Shown: in pieces, positions 27,968 to 37,223 of the stretch
Layout: every line of letters starts with the position of its first letter
Numbering within the stretch: position 1 is the stretch's first letter
Assembly: GCA_963725035.1 (NCBI GenBank)
Contig: CAVRWX010000010.1
Location: 186,001 to 250,000 of the forward strand
Direction: 5' to 3'
DNA: 64,000 nt
Origin: JALZKA01 sp963725035
Lineage (GTDB): Bacteria; Actinomycetota; Thermoleophilia; Solirubrobacterales; 70-9
Program-made: the position numbers and the translations under genes
Notes under the pieces: generated by a model
What the model saw: only the letters and a program-made list of their open reading frames with translations
Told to the model about the DNA's origin: nothing
Databases searched by the model: none

Positions 27968-29361
27968 CGGCCGCGCTCAAGCGGACAGTCGGCTCGTTCG
28001 AGGTCCCGAACTACCGGCGGTGGTTCGGCGGGCAGCTCGTCTCGATCAGCGGCAACTGGATGCAGATCGTCGCCGAGATGTGGCTGGTCCTGACCCTGAC
28101 GGGCTCGGCGCTCGCGGTCGGCGTCACCTCCGCCCTCCAGTTCCTGCCGATCCTCGTGCTCGGCGCCTGGGGCGGGCTCATCGCCGACTCAGTGCCCAAG
28201 CGCCGCCTGCTGATCCTCACCCAAGCGCTGATGGCGATCCCCCCGCTGGTCCTCTTCGGGCTCTCGGTCACCGACAACATCGCCGCCTGGATGGTGATGG
28301 CGCTGGTGCTCGCGCGCGGAATCGTCCTGGCGGTCGACCTGCCCGCTCGGCAGTCCTACGTGATCGAGATCGTCGGCTCGGACCGGGTCGTCAGCGCCGT
28401 CGGCCTGCAGAGCGTCCTGATCCACGCATCGCGCATCACCGGCCCCGCGATCGCGGGCGTCCTGATCGCCGGCGGTTCGATCGAGCTCTGCTTCCTCCTG
28501 AACGCGATGTCCTTCGGCGGAATGATCCTGGCGCTCCGCTCGCTCGACCGCTCGCAACTTGCGCCGCCGAAGCTGGCCGCGCGGGAGCCGGGCGCGATCC
28601 GCAAGGGATTCCAGTACGTGGCGCGCACGCCCGAGCTGGCGATCCCGGTGGCGATGATGGCCGTGATCGGGACGCTGGGGCTCAACTTCCACGTCCTTCT
28701 GCCTCTCCTCGCCCGCGAGTCCTTCGGCGGCGGGCCTGAGAGCTACTCGGCGCTTGTGATCGCCATGGGCGTCGGTGCGGTGGCGGGCGCGCTTGTGATC
28801 GGCGCCCGCGAGCGGATCGGCGAGCGCTGGCTCGTCGGCTCGGCGCTGGCCTTCGGCGCGTTCTCACTGCTCGCGACGGCCGCTCCCAGCCTCGAACTGC
28901 TCGCAGCCGCGCTGGTCCCGCTGGGCGCGGCGAGCGTCACCTTCGCGGCCGGTGTCAACTCGACGCTGCAGCTGAGCGCCGCGCCGGCGATGCGCGGACG
29001 GGTCATGGCTCTCTTCTCGATCGTCTTCATGGGCTCGACGCCGATCGGCGGGCCGATCGTCGGTGCGATCTCCGGGGCCTGGGACCCGCGCGCCGCGCTT
29101 GCCCTGGCCGGCGTCTCAGCGCTGGCGACCGGCGCCGTGGCGGCCCTGGCTTTCCGCCGTCTTCGGCAGCCCGAGGTCAGCTCGGAGCCGGCGGCGGAGG
29201 CGGTGGCTTCGCGCTCGGCGCTCGGTCGCGATAGAGACCCGGCGTGCGAACGAGCTTCAAGGGGCGGTGCGCCGCTGACGGCTCGACATGGAAGCGAACG
29301 CCGTCGCGGTCCTCGATCGCCTGAACCGCAGCCTCGCGCCGGCGCCAGCCGAGCGCGATAA
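27964..29361 (+). CDS. MFS exporter (EntS-like)
   Basis: TTG start coupled to the marR stop. Begins VGSFEVPNYRRWFGGQLVSISGNWMQ, the standard start of the MFS_3/EntS-like family, with about twelve hydrophobic helices, motif-A-like ADSVPKRRLLI in loop 2-3 and MRGRVMALFSIVFMG in the second half. Typical function is drug or siderophore export. The last 70 codons are Arg/Pro-rich and overlap the convergent membrane-protein gene by 185 bp; the natural end is probably near residue 415 and the extension may come from a frame error. Confidence 0.85.
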   Translation: MTAALKRTVGSFEVPNYRRWFGGQLVSISGNWMQIVAEMWLVLTLTGSALAVGVTSALQFLPILVLGAWGGLIADSVPKRRLLILTQALMAIPPLVLFGLSVTDNIAAWMVMALVLARGIVLAVDLPARQSYVIEIVGSDRVVSAVGLQSVLIHASRITGPAIAGVLIAGGSIELCFLLNAMSFGGMILALRSLDRSQLAPPKLAAREPGAIRKGFQYVARTPELAIPVAMMAVIGTLGLNFHVLLPLLARESFGGGPESYSALVIAMGVGAVAGALVIGARERIGERWLVGSALAFGAFSLLATAAPSLELLAAALVPLGAASVTFAAGVNSTLQLSAAPAMRGRVMALFSIVFMGSTPIGGPIVGAISGAWDPRAALALAGVSALATGAVAALAFRRLRQPEVSSEPAAEAVASRSALGRDRDPACERASRGGAPLTARHGSERRRGPRSPEPQPRAGASRAR

Positions 29362-29725
29362 GGATCGCGTAGCCCGCTCCGATCGCAGTCACCTGCGGCC
29401 AGAACGCGCCCGCCACGACGCATACGAGCGCGAACGCCCCGATCGGCCACAGGCGCATGAATGCGATCCGCCCCTCGGTCTCCGACGGCAGCATGGTCTG
29501 GGTCTTAGCCGAGCGCAGCGCGGGCGCGAGCGCCTCGGCAGAGCGTTCGGTAGTCCCCCAAAGGAGGCCCAGGACGGTCGCGACGAGCCACCAGCCGCCC
29601 ACCACCACGAGCGCCAGGACCGACGGCTGCTCCTGGTTGGCGAGGACGACGGATACCGCACCAAGCGCGGTTGCGACTCCCGCGAACAGGAAGACGGTGA
29701 GGCGGAGTAGCTCGGAGAACAGCAT
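29177..29725 (-). CDS. Conserved-looking small membrane protein
   Basis: 182 residues from ATG at 29725, whose first base overlaps the otsB stop (TGATG). Four hydrophobic segments in two pairs: LLRLTVFLFAGVATALGAV, VLALVVVGGWWLVATVLGLLW, then WPIGAFALVCVVAGAFW and VTAIGAGYAILIALGW. The C terminus is Pro-rich and basic (RTPGLYRDRAP), probably cytosolic. No family recognised. Confidence 0.7.
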   Translation of the reverse strand: MLFSELLRLTVFLFAGVATALGAVSVVLANQEQPSVLALVVVGGWWLVATVLGLLWGTTERSAEALAPALRSAKTQTMLPSETEGRIAFMRLWPIGAFALVCVVAGAFWPQVTAIGAGYAILIALGWRRREAAVQAIEDRDGVRFHVEPSAAHRPLKLVRTPGLYRDRAPSAKPPPPPPAPS

Positions 29726-30531
29726 CAGCCGAGCGCCCTGAGGACTTCGAGGACGCCTGCGGTGCCCGCGACAACCAAGTCCGCCTCGGTTTCGATCTCG
29801 GCGGGGCTCTCCTCGCTGAAGACGCCCAGGCAGACCGCCGTGCCGAGCCGCGACGTCCCGGCCAGCCTCTTTAGGGCCCGGAAGGCATCGAGGTCCGTGC
29901 GGTCGTCGCCGGCGAAGATCGCCGCGTCGAGCGGCGCGTGCTCGACGAGGAGGCGGTGCACCGCGGAGCCCTTGTCGATGCCTGAGACCGGGCGCAGGTC
30001 CAGAACCTTGCGACCCCAGAGCGGGATCAGGTTCGCGTCTACGGCGAGTCGCGCGATCGTCTTCACAAGGTCCTCCGCTTGCGCCTCGTCGGCGGCGCCG
30101 CGCCAATGGAGAACCTGGATCGGCCCCTTGTCCTCCTGGCGCACGCCCAGGCGCTCGAGCTCTGCGAGATCCAGGCCCGCCAGGAACTTCCTGGCGCGGT
30201 CGGTGCCTGGCTCGGCGGCGGGATCGGGGCGCGGCTCCTCATCGCCGGGCCGAAGCAGCTCGAACCCCTGATTGCCGAGATAGACGAGCTCGGGAACGCC
30301 GACCATCCGGCGCGCCTCCAGCGCGCGCCGCCCGGTCACGCAGGCGACCACGGCGAACCGGTCCGCGAGCTCTGAGAGCACCCGCCTCGTCTCGGCCGGC
30401 ACGGCAGCGTCCTCGGGCCGAGCGACGATCGGGGCAAGCGTGCCATCGACGTCCATGAGGACCGCGCAGCGCTCAGGAGCAGCCAGAAAAGGCTCGAGCA
30501 GGGCTTCGTGTCCGTGGGGGGCGGCGCTCAC
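29725..30531 (-). CDS. otsB: Trehalose-6-phosphate phosphatase (HAD family)
   Basis: GTG at 30531 chosen because the longer frame would overlap the divergent TSUP gene. HAD motif I AVLMDVDGTLAPI, motif II CVTGRRALEARRMVG, LVYLGNQGFEL, and motif IV FAGDDRTDLDAFRALKRL define the trehalose-phosphatase group, which completes trehalose synthesis by removing the phosphate. Size (268 residues) is normal. No otsA is in the window. Translationally coupled to the membrane protein downstream. Confidence 0.88.
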   Translation of the reverse strand: MSAAPHGHEALLEPFLAAPERCAVLMDVDGTLAPIVARPEDAAVPAETRRVLSELADRFAVVACVTGRRALEARRMVGVPELVYLGNQGFELLRPGDEEPRPDPAAEPGTDRARKFLAGLDLAELERLGVRQEDKGPIQVLHWRGAADEAQAEDLVKTIARLAVDANLIPLWGRKVLDLRPVSGIDKGSAVHRLLVEHAPLDAAIFAGDDRTDLDAFRALKRLAGTSRLGTAVCLGVFSEESPAEIETEADLVVAGTAGVLEVLRALG

Positions 30532-30553
30532 GAGCCATCTAGTATCGCCGCGC

Positions 30554-30922
30554 GTGCCCGACGAAACCCAACGCCTCCTGAAACTGGCCGTCGTCGGGAC
30601 GGCCGCGGGCGCCTTCAGCGGCCTCTTCGGCGTCGGCGGCGGCACGATCATCGTCCCGCTCCTGATCCTGTGGTTCGGCTACGGAGAGCGGGAGGCGACC
30701 GGCACGAGCCTCGCCGCAATCGTGATCATCGCCGCGCTGGCCGCCGCTGGACAGGGCGCCTACGGCAACGTGGACGTGGTCAAGGGCCTTGCGATCGGCA
30801 TTCCAGCGGTTGGCGGCGTGATCGCCGGGACCGCGGTCCAGCAGCGAGTGCCACAGCGGGCCGTCTCCTATCTCTTCGCGCTACTGCTCGTCGCCGTTGC
30901 CCTGGAGCTCCTGATCAGGTGA
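30554..30922 (+). CDS. Half-size TauE/SafE (TSUP) membrane protein, first of a pair
   Basis: 122 residues from GTG: four hydrophobic helices and the TSUP glycine motif GLFGVGGGTIIVPLLILW. Full TSUP anion exporters are about 250 residues with two such repeats; this gene holds only one. The partner half starts 7 bp downstream of its stop, so the pair likely assembles into one transporter for sulfite/organosulfonate-type anions. Confidence 0.82.
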   Translation: MPDETQRLLKLAVVGTAAGAFSGLFGVGGGTIIVPLLILWFGYGEREATGTSLAAIVIIAALAAAGQGAYGNVDVVKGLAIGIPAVGGVIAGTAVQQRVPQRAVSYLFALLLVAVALELLIR

Positions 30923-30929
30923 GGCGCTC

Positions 30930-31301
30930 ATGGACATAGTCCTGGTGATCCTCTTCGGCTTCGCCGGCGGCTTCGTCGGCGGCATGATCGGGGTGGGCGG
31001 CGGCATCCTGTTCGTCCCCGCCCTCGTGATCGTCCTGGACCAGTCGCAGGTCGAGGCCGAAGCGACCTCCCTCCTTGCGATCGTCATCGTCGCGATCGCG
31101 GGCACGATCCGCCAGCGCCGCTACGGCAACGTGCGCATGGGCGACGCGCTCGTGATCGGCGTGTTGTCGGTCGCCGGGGTGGCCCTTGGAGTCGTCGTCT
31201 CCAACGAGGTGCCGGAGCGGACCCTCGAGGTCGGCTTCGCGATCCTCGCGCTGGCGATTGCGGCCCAGCTGGTCCACCGCGCCTCCACCCGCCCGGCTTA
31301 G
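30930..31301 (+). CDS. Half-size TauE/SafE (TSUP) membrane protein, second of a pair
   Basis: 123 residues, MDIVLVILFGFAGGFVGGMIGVGGGILFVPALVIV, again with a single TSUP repeat and four helices. The shared RRYGNV/AYGNVD-type loop after helix 3 supports common ancestry of the two halves. No frame joins the two genes: a stop, a 7-bp gap and a fresh ATG separate them, so the split appears real rather than a sequencing error. Confidence 0.82.
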   Translation: MDIVLVILFGFAGGFVGGMIGVGGGILFVPALVIVLDQSQVEAEATSLLAIVIVAIAGTIRQRRYGNVRMGDALVIGVLSVAGVALGVVVSNEVPERTLEVGFAILALAIAAQLVHRASTRPA

Positions 31302-31307
31302 GCTCAG

Positions 31308-32213
31308 CTACAGCCCGGACTCCAGCGCGCCCTTGACGCCTGCGTCGAGCGCGTTCACCCGGTAGAGCGCGAGCGCCTCCGGCGTGGCGAAGCGCTCGCG
31401 GCCGCGGGCCGAATCGGGCGGGCCGTGGTGGCTCAAGACGCAGTTGACGAGGGCCAGGCGGAGCTCCGAGTCGAGCCCCTGTGCGGCGGCGTCCACCATC
31501 CCGGCGCCGAGCTGGAGGTGCCCGAGCATGCGCCCCTCCTCGGAGAGGCCGAACTGGGCGCCGTAGGTGAACTCGCGCACCTTGCCGACGTCGTGGACCA
31601 GCGCGGCGGCCATCAGGAGGTCCGAGTTCAGGCGAGGATGGAGCTGGCAGGTCTCGAGCACGAGCGTTCCGACGGCGACCGTGTGCTCCAGAAGACCGCC
31701 GAGGTAAGCGTGATGTCCCCACTGGGTGCAGGGAGCGCGGCGGAACTCCGCGGCGTGCGGCCCGCCGACGACGAGCCCGGCCGCCACGCCGCGCAGGCCG
31801 TCGTGGTGGATCTCGGAGACGAGGTGCTCCAGGAATCCCTCGAGCTCCTCCACCGAGCGATAGGCGGCGGGAAGGAAGGCCCCGGGGTCGAACGAGCCCG
31901 GCTCGAGCCGCTCGACCTCGTCCAGCTCAGCCACCAGATCGCCGCGGAAGCGCTCGATCCGGCCCTTGACCCGCACCGCGTCACCGGCCTGGAAGCGAAG
32001 GCCGAGGCGATCGGCTTCGCGAAACACGCGGGCCGGAAGCGTTCCGGTGCGGTCGCGGAGCTCCAGTGAGAGGTAGGTCGAGCCGTTCCTGGCCGTGAGG
32101 CGGTCCTTGCGAACGCAGGCGAAGGCGCCCGCGAAGCGTTGACCGGGCCGCAGGTCGACGACCTGAGGCGATTCGCCGGCAGTGGATTCCGCTCGGGCGG
32201 TGGCGACGCTCAT
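31308..32213 (-). CDS. HD-domain protein with N-terminal OB fold (YhaM-like)
   Basis: 301 residues from ATG 32213. An OB-fold nucleic-acid-binding domain (PGQRFAGAFACVRKDRL, YLSLELRDRTGTLPARVF, RVKGRIERFRGDLV) precedes an HD phosphohydrolase domain with GHHAYLGGLLEHTVAVG and AALVHDVGKVREF, plus SHHGPP. This matches YhaM/CbfA-type 3'-5' exoribonucleases, which trim RNA with metal ions bound by the HD residues. Divergent from PAC2. Confidence 0.82.
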   Translation of the reverse strand: MSVATARAESTAGESPQVVDLRPGQRFAGAFACVRKDRLTARNGSTYLSLELRDRTGTLPARVFREADRLGLRFQAGDAVRVKGRIERFRGDLVAELDEVERLEPGSFDPGAFLPAAYRSVEELEGFLEHLVSEIHHDGLRGVAAGLVVGGPHAAEFRRAPCTQWGHHAYLGGLLEHTVAVGTLVLETCQLHPRLNSDLLMAAALVHDVGKVREFTYGAQFGLSEEGRMLGHLQLGAGMVDAAAQGLDSELRLALVNCVLSHHGPPDSARGRERFATPEALALYRVNALDAGVKGALESGL

Positions 32214-32282
32214 CGGCCGATTGTCGGGCACGCCGCGGACGGCCCGGCCCCCGCGGCATCCCATCGCAGGTAGTCTCGCCCG

Positions 32283-33170
32283 GTGGACCATGTGACGTGG
32301 GAAGGCGACGTGCCGGAGCTTCGCAACCCCACTCTGGTCTGCGCGTTTGCGGGCTGGAACGACGCCGCCGGCGCCGCTTCGACGGCCCTCGGCACGATCG
32401 CGGGCAGCTTGGAGTCCGAAGTCGTCGCCCGCCTGGACCCCGAGGAGTTCTATGACTTCCAGGTGAACCGACCGACGATTCGCCTGGTTGACGGCCGCAC
32501 TCGGCATGTGGACTGGCCCGAGAACACGTTCGTCGCCGCGCCCATCCCGGGGGCCGACAAGGACTTCATCCTCATGACCGGCGTCGAGCCGAATCTCCGC
32601 TGGCGGAGCTACTCGACGGCCATCCTGGACGTCGCCGAGCGGATGGGAGCGAAGATGCTGATCAGCCTGGGTGCGTTGATCGCCGACGTCGCCCACACGC
32701 TCCCCGTGCCGATCACGGGACTTGCCAGCGAGGAGAGCCTGGTCGAGGAGCTGGGCTTAAGCCGCTCGAACTACGAGGGCCCCACCGGAATCGTCGGCGT
32801 CCTCCACGATCAGGCACGCCAGCGGAACATGCCGTCGGCGAGCCTCTGGGCGGCGGTGCCCCACTACGTCGCGGCGGTGCCGAACCCGAAGGCGGCGCTG
32901 GCGCTCCTTCGCCGCCTCGAGGGGCTCACCGGCGTCGCGCTCGAGGCATCCGAGCTCGAGGACGCAATGGAGCGCTTCGAGGGCCAGGTGAACCGGGCCG
33001 TTCAGGCCAACCCCGAGATCGAGGAGCTCGTCCGCCGCCTCGAATCCGAGCAGGGCGACGAGATCGAGCTACCCGAGGTTCCCTCAGGCGACTCCCTGGC
33101 CCGCGACTTCCAGCGCTTTTTGAGGCAACGCAGCGACGACGACGACGACGAAGCGGAAGAGACGCCCTAG
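32283..33170 (+). CDS. PAC2-family protein (proteasome assembly chaperone-like)
   Basis: 295 residues from GTG: LVCAFAGWNDAAGAASTALG, FYDFQVNRPTIRLVDGRTR, LISLGALIADVAHTLPVPITG and GPTGIVGVLHDQARQRNMPSASLWAAVPHYV are conserved PAC2 (DUF75) blocks. Actinobacterial PAC2 proteins are linked by similarity to proteasome chaperones, though their role is not settled. The C terminus is an acidic tail ending DDDDDEAEE. It overlaps the stop of the convergent helicase gene by 4 bp. Confidence 0.87.
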   Translation: MDHVTWEGDVPELRNPTLVCAFAGWNDAAGAASTALGTIAGSLESEVVARLDPEEFYDFQVNRPTIRLVDGRTRHVDWPENTFVAAPIPGADKDFILMTGVEPNLRWRSYSTAILDVAERMGAKMLISLGALIADVAHTLPVPITGLASEESLVEELGLSRSNYEGPTGIVGVLHDQARQRNMPSASLWAAVPHYVAAVPNPKAALALLRRLEGLTGVALEASELEDAMERFEGQVNRAVQANPEIEELVRRLESEQGDEIELPEVPSGDSLARDFQRFLRQRSDDDDDEAEETP

Positions 33171-36100
33171 GCCTCACTAGCCGGGCAGATCAGCCGGTAG
33201 TCGCACCACGAGCAGATCTCGAACGACGGCCGAGGCTCGAAGTCCTGGGCCTCGATCCCGCCCGCGACGTCGAGGACCGTGCGCTCGACGCGCTCGGCGT
33301 CGTCGGGCGCCGGCTCGACCTCGACCCGCTGGTCGGAGAGGACGTACCAGTAGGCGCCCTGCGTAGCTTCGAGCTGCCAGGCCTCGCGCGCGGCCACCCG
33401 GTAGAGGGCGAGCTGGAGGTCCTCGGAGAGCTTGGAGGCTGCCGAGGACTCGCCCGTCTTGTAGTCGATGAGCTCGTAGGCACCGTCGGGGCGCTTGTCG
33501 ACGCGGTCGATCCGTCCGCGCAGGTGGTGGTCTCCGATCGCGAACGAGAAGCTTCGCTCGAGCCAGACCGGCTCCGAGGCCTCGCGCACATGGCGTTCGT
33601 GGTAGCGCGCGAGCGCGGCTACCGCGCGATCGCGGTACTGAAGCTCGTCGTCTGACGAGCCGAAGCCCGACCGGCGCCAGCCGGCCTCCAGCAGGTTGAG
33701 GAGCCGGTCGAGGCTGCCCGGCCGCAGGCCATCCTCAGCGCCGCCGGCCTGCGCGCGCATCTCCTCGGAGTGGAAGCGCTCCAGGACGTTGTGGATGAGG
33801 ATCCCGAACCGCTGGTTGATCGTGGGCTCCTGCGGGATCGAGAAGACGCGCGCGAACTTGTACTTGAGGGGGCAGGTCCGATACAGGCCGATGTCCGATG
33901 CCGAGAGAGCCAGGCCGTCGCCGCGCCGGGGGATGAACTGCTCCAGCGACGGCTCGCGCCGCGCGGCGACGGAAGCCCGGCGGTCCTCCTGCGCGTGCTC
34001 CTCACCCAGGACGTAGTCGTCCAGCGCCGAGGTCTCGATGACCGCGCGCTGCTCGGGGGTCGCGACGCGGGCGAGAAGCTCGTTGATCGCGCCAAGGGCC
34101 TCGCGCGTCGCCTCGCGGTCGGGTCGCTGGAGTAGCGACGCCAGCTTGATCAGCTCCAGGTAGCGGGCAACGGCCGCGTTCACGTCCTCGGCCGTGTCCA
34201 GGCGCATCTCGGACAGAGCAGAGCCGGCGCGCCAGGACGACTCGAGGACTTCGTCGCGGATCATGCGATACGTCGAGTGGAGGCCCTCCGCGGGCCCGAA
34301 GACCTCCTCGGCCTGCACTTCCTCGGATGCGCCAAGCGCGTCGCGGGCGACCTCGTAGAACGGCGCTGGGCTGGCGGTCTCGCCGTCGGACTCCTCGGGC
34401 CAGGACAGCACGACCGTCTTGGACGCGCGCGTGATCGCGAGATAGGCGAGGCGCCGCTGACGCACCGTCGCCAACTCGTCGCCGGCCTCGGGAAGCGAAC
34501 CGGTCGCCAGCTCCTCGGGGACCCAGCGGTCCTCCCAGGGAGCCAGGCGCATCGAGCCGGCCTGAAGGCCCAGGAGATAGACGCTGTCGAATTCCAGACC
34601 CTTCACCTGCGCGGGCTCGGCCAGCAACACGGCGCCAGGCGCCGGCGGGTCCACCTCTTCGGCACCGACCTCCCCGGCCTCCGCGACCGCGGAAAGGTGG
34701 CGGACGAAGTCGCGAACCGAGCCGCGCGGCACGCGCCTGGACCAGTCGGCCGCAAGCTCGGCGAGCCGCGACAGGTTGACCAGCCGCTCGGCGGTCTCGG
34801 GCGTGGCGGCGAACAGGCGGTGGCGGCGCATGCCGACGCGCTCGATCAGGCGGCGGACGAAGACGTCCGGGCGCATCGCCTCCATCGCGGCGGCGGCCGA
34901 CTTCTGGAGCTTCAGGAAGGCCTGGATCCGATCGCGCGCCTCGGGCATGAGCTGGGGGCTCTCGAGCGCCGCGCTGAGGGCAGTGACCATGTCGAGCTTC
35001 CTGCGGCGGGCGATGGTGGTCACGCGTGCGAGGTCTGCCGAGCGCAGATCGACTGGCGGCCGGGTCAGCGCCCGGACCACGGCGGCGGCGTCGAACGGGT
35101 CGGCGAGCATCCGCAGCCACGCGAGCGCGTCGCGGACCTCCGGCCGGGCGAAGAACGACGCGTCGCCGGCGACCCGGAAGGGGACGTTGCGCTCCTCCAG
35201 CGCCGCGGCGACCAGCCGGCCCTGGCGCCACCCCGAGCCAACGACGACGCAGATCCGCTCGGGCAGCGTCTCGCCCGCAGAGAGGCGGGACTCGATCTCG
35301 CGCGCGGCAGCCTGGGCCTGGGCGCGCTCGCCCTCGCAGCGCCAGAAGCGCACGGCGCCTCCCCCGCTCGGCGGCGAACCGGCCTGCTCGCCCAGGAGCG
35401 CGTGGACCGCGGTTCCGACGACGGGCCCGAACCTGTGCTGACCCGGCAGCTCGATCTCCTCGGCGGCGGGGTAGGCCGCCCTGAACCACTCGAGTGAGCC
35501 CTGACTTGCGCCGCGGAACCGGCGGATGGATCCCTCGGCGTCGTGCGTGGCCACGAGGTTTGCCCGGTCCGGCGAGACGAGGCCGGCGATCAGGCGCATG
35601 TGGGCGGGCGCGGCCTCCTCGAGCTCGTCGACCATGACGTGCTCGAAGCGGCCGTGGAGCTCCTCGGCGATGTCCTGGCGATCGCGCGTCAGGCGCTCGG
35701 CCTCGAGCAAGAGATCGCCCTCGTCCAGGCTGCCTGCCTCGGAGATCATCCGGTCGTGCCGCGCGTATAGCTCGGCGAACTCGATCTCGCGGCGCGCTCG
35801 CTCGCGCTGTGCGGGCCGTTTCGCCTCGCGGTCGCGCTGCGTTGCCCAGTCCCGCAGGGCCTCAGGCGTTACGCACTCGAGCTTCAATAGGTCGATCCGG
35901 CGCAGAAGGCGAGCCAGAAGCCCGGCCGGGTTCCCGCGGATCTCGTGGCGGCGAAGCGGCAGGTCGTCGACGCGGTCGAGCAGGATCGCCAGACGGTCGG
36001 CTGCCGTGACGGTTGTGAAGAACGGATCGAGGCCGGCCTCGGTCGGGTGCTCGCGCAGGATGCGCTCGGCGATCTCGGCATGCGTACCGATCCACGGCTC

Positions 36101-36340
36101 CTCGTGGGCGTGGGCGAGGACGGCCTCGACCCTGTCGCGAAGCGTCGCCGCTCCAGCGCGCGTGCGGCAGGCGACAAGGATTCGCTCGGCGCGCACGCCG
36201 TCCTCCGAAAGCGATGCGAAGCGGCGAACCAGCGCCTCCGTGCGACCGGACCCTGCGGTGCCCGTCACGAGGAGGGGTCCGCGGCGGTGGCCGATCACCC
36301 GCCGCTGCGCCTCGTCCACTCGTTCGGCTCCACTCTCCAT
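33167..36340 (-). CDS. AdnA-like UvrD-family helicase with Fe-S RecB-type nuclease domain
   Basis: 1057 residues. N-terminal motor domain, then a C-terminal PD-(D/E)XK nuclease with GRIDRVDKR and the ELIDYKTG active-site motif (Asp and Lys near 959 and 961). Four Cys (RTCPLKY near 855, then C1043, C1046 and C1052 in CSWCDYRLIC) form the Fe-S cassette of AddB/AdnA nucleases. Helicase motif VI is present as LAYLAITRAS. The Walker A reads GTAGSGRT, with Arg replacing the catalytic Lys, and motif II reads VDELEEA instead of VDEFQD, so ATPase activity may be weak or lost. Known AdnAB needs two subunits; no AdnB is in the window. Confidence 0.85.
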   Translation of the reverse strand: MESGAERVDEAQRRVIGHRRGPLLVTGTAGSGRTEALVRRFASLSEDGVRAERILVACRTRAGAATLRDRVEAVLAHAHEEPWIGTHAEIAERILREHPTEAGLDPFFTTVTAADRLAILLDRVDDLPLRRHEIRGNPAGLLARLLRRIDLLKLECVTPEALRDWATQRDREAKRPAQRERARREIEFAELYARHDRMISEAGSLDEGDLLLEAERLTRDRQDIAEELHGRFEHVMVDELEEAAPAHMRLIAGLVSPDRANLVATHDAEGSIRRFRGASQGSLEWFRAAYPAAEEIELPGQHRFGPVVGTAVHALLGEQAGSPPSGGGAVRFWRCEGERAQAQAAAREIESRLSAGETLPERICVVVGSGWRQGRLVAAALEERNVPFRVAGDASFFARPEVRDALAWLRMLADPFDAAAVVRALTRPPVDLRSADLARVTTIARRRKLDMVTALSAALESPQLMPEARDRIQAFLKLQKSAAAAMEAMRPDVFVRRLIERVGMRRHRLFAATPETAERLVNLSRLAELAADWSRRVPRGSVRDFVRHLSAVAEAGEVGAEEVDPPAPGAVLLAEPAQVKGLEFDSVYLLGLQAGSMRLAPWEDRWVPEELATGSLPEAGDELATVRQRRLAYLAITRASKTVVLSWPEESDGETASPAPFYEVARDALGASEEVQAEEVFGPAEGLHSTYRMIRDEVLESSWRAGSALSEMRLDTAEDVNAAVARYLELIKLASLLQRPDREATREALGAINELLARVATPEQRAVIETSALDDYVLGEEHAQEDRRASVAARREPSLEQFIPRRGDGLALSASDIGLYRTCPLKYKFARVFSIPQEPTINQRFGILIHNVLERFHSEEMRAQAGGAEDGLRPGSLDRLLNLLEAGWRRSGFGSSDDELQYRDRAVAALARYHERHVREASEPVWLERSFSFAIGDHHLRGRIDRVDKRPDGAYELIDYKTGESSAASKLSEDLQLALYRVAAREAWQLEATQGAYWYVLSDQRVEVEPAPDDAERVERTVLDVAGGIEAQDFEPRPSFEICSWCDYRLICPASEA

Positions 36341-36392
36341 GCCGCCCGAACGCTACCGCGACCCGCTCCGGCGCTCCATCTAACTTCACCGC

Positions 36393-37223
36393 ATGCTCGA
36401 TCTCGACTGGTTCGGTGCGATGCGGCGAGCCGTCGAGGCCCATCGCGCCCTCTTCGACGCCGAGCCGACCATCGCGGGCCGGACGGTCTACGAGGGGGTC
36501 GGCGAGGGAGGCGACCACTCGCTCGTCCTCGACCGCCGTGCAGAAGACGCTGTCTTCGCGGAGCTCGAGAAGCTTCACGCCGACTCGGGCGCGAATTTCG
36601 TCGCGATCTCAGAAGAGCGCGGCGAGGTGGCGTTCGGCGACCCGGCGTCCAACTGGCGCGTCGTGGTCGACCCGATCGACGGCTCGATGAACGTGCGCCG
36701 CACGATCCCCTCGCACTCCCTGAGCGTCGCGATCGCATCGGGGCCTTCGATGGCCGACGTCGAGCTCGGCTACGTCTACGAGTTCGGCGCCCGCGAGGAG
36801 TTCACCGCCAAGCGCGGCGAGGGCGCCTGGCTTGACGGCCGAAAGCTCGAGCTCACGGGCGACGGGTACGGGCTAGAGGTAGTGGGGCTCGAGTCCGCGG
36901 ACCCAGCGCGCATCGCTCCCGTCGTTGAGGAGCTGGCCGGCACCGCTTATCGCGTTCGCGTGATCGGTTCGATCGCGGTCACCCTCGCCTACGTCGCCGC
37001 GGGCCGCCTCGACGGGATGCTGAGCGCGCGGCCCTGCCGCTCCGTGGACGCCGCGGCCGCGCAGCTCCTCGTGACCGAGGCCGGCGGCGCGGTCGAGTTT
37101 GCGGGCTTCGAGCTCGACGAAGCGGACCTGGGCCTCGAATCCCGATACGCAGTCCTCGCTGCTCGCAACGACGAACTTCTTGGCAGTGTGCGCGGCGCGC
37201 AGGAGCGCTCTCCCGATGCCTGA
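36393..37223 (+). CDS. Inositol monophosphatase-family protein
   Basis: 276 residues. Metal-binding motifs ISEERGE and DPIDGSMNVRRTIP, with the C-terminal SVDAAAAQLLVTEAGG, place it in the IMPase/FBPase superfamily (Mg-dependent, Li-sensitive phosphatases). The canonical DPIDGTxNF is varied to DPIDGSMNV. Substrate could be inositol phosphate or fructose bisphosphate. It overlaps the following DUF2342 gene by 8 bp. Confidence 0.85.
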   Translation: MLDLDWFGAMRRAVEAHRALFDAEPTIAGRTVYEGVGEGGDHSLVLDRRAEDAVFAELEKLHADSGANFVAISEERGEVAFGDPASNWRVVVDPIDGSMNVRRTIPSHSLSVAIASGPSMADVELGYVYEFGAREEFTAKRGEGAWLDGRKLELTGDGYGLEVVGLESADPARIAPVVEELAGTAYRVRVIGSIAVTLAYVAAGRLDGMLSARPCRSVDAAAAQLLVTEAGGAVEFAGFELDEADLGLESRYAVLAARNDELLGSVRGAQERSPDA

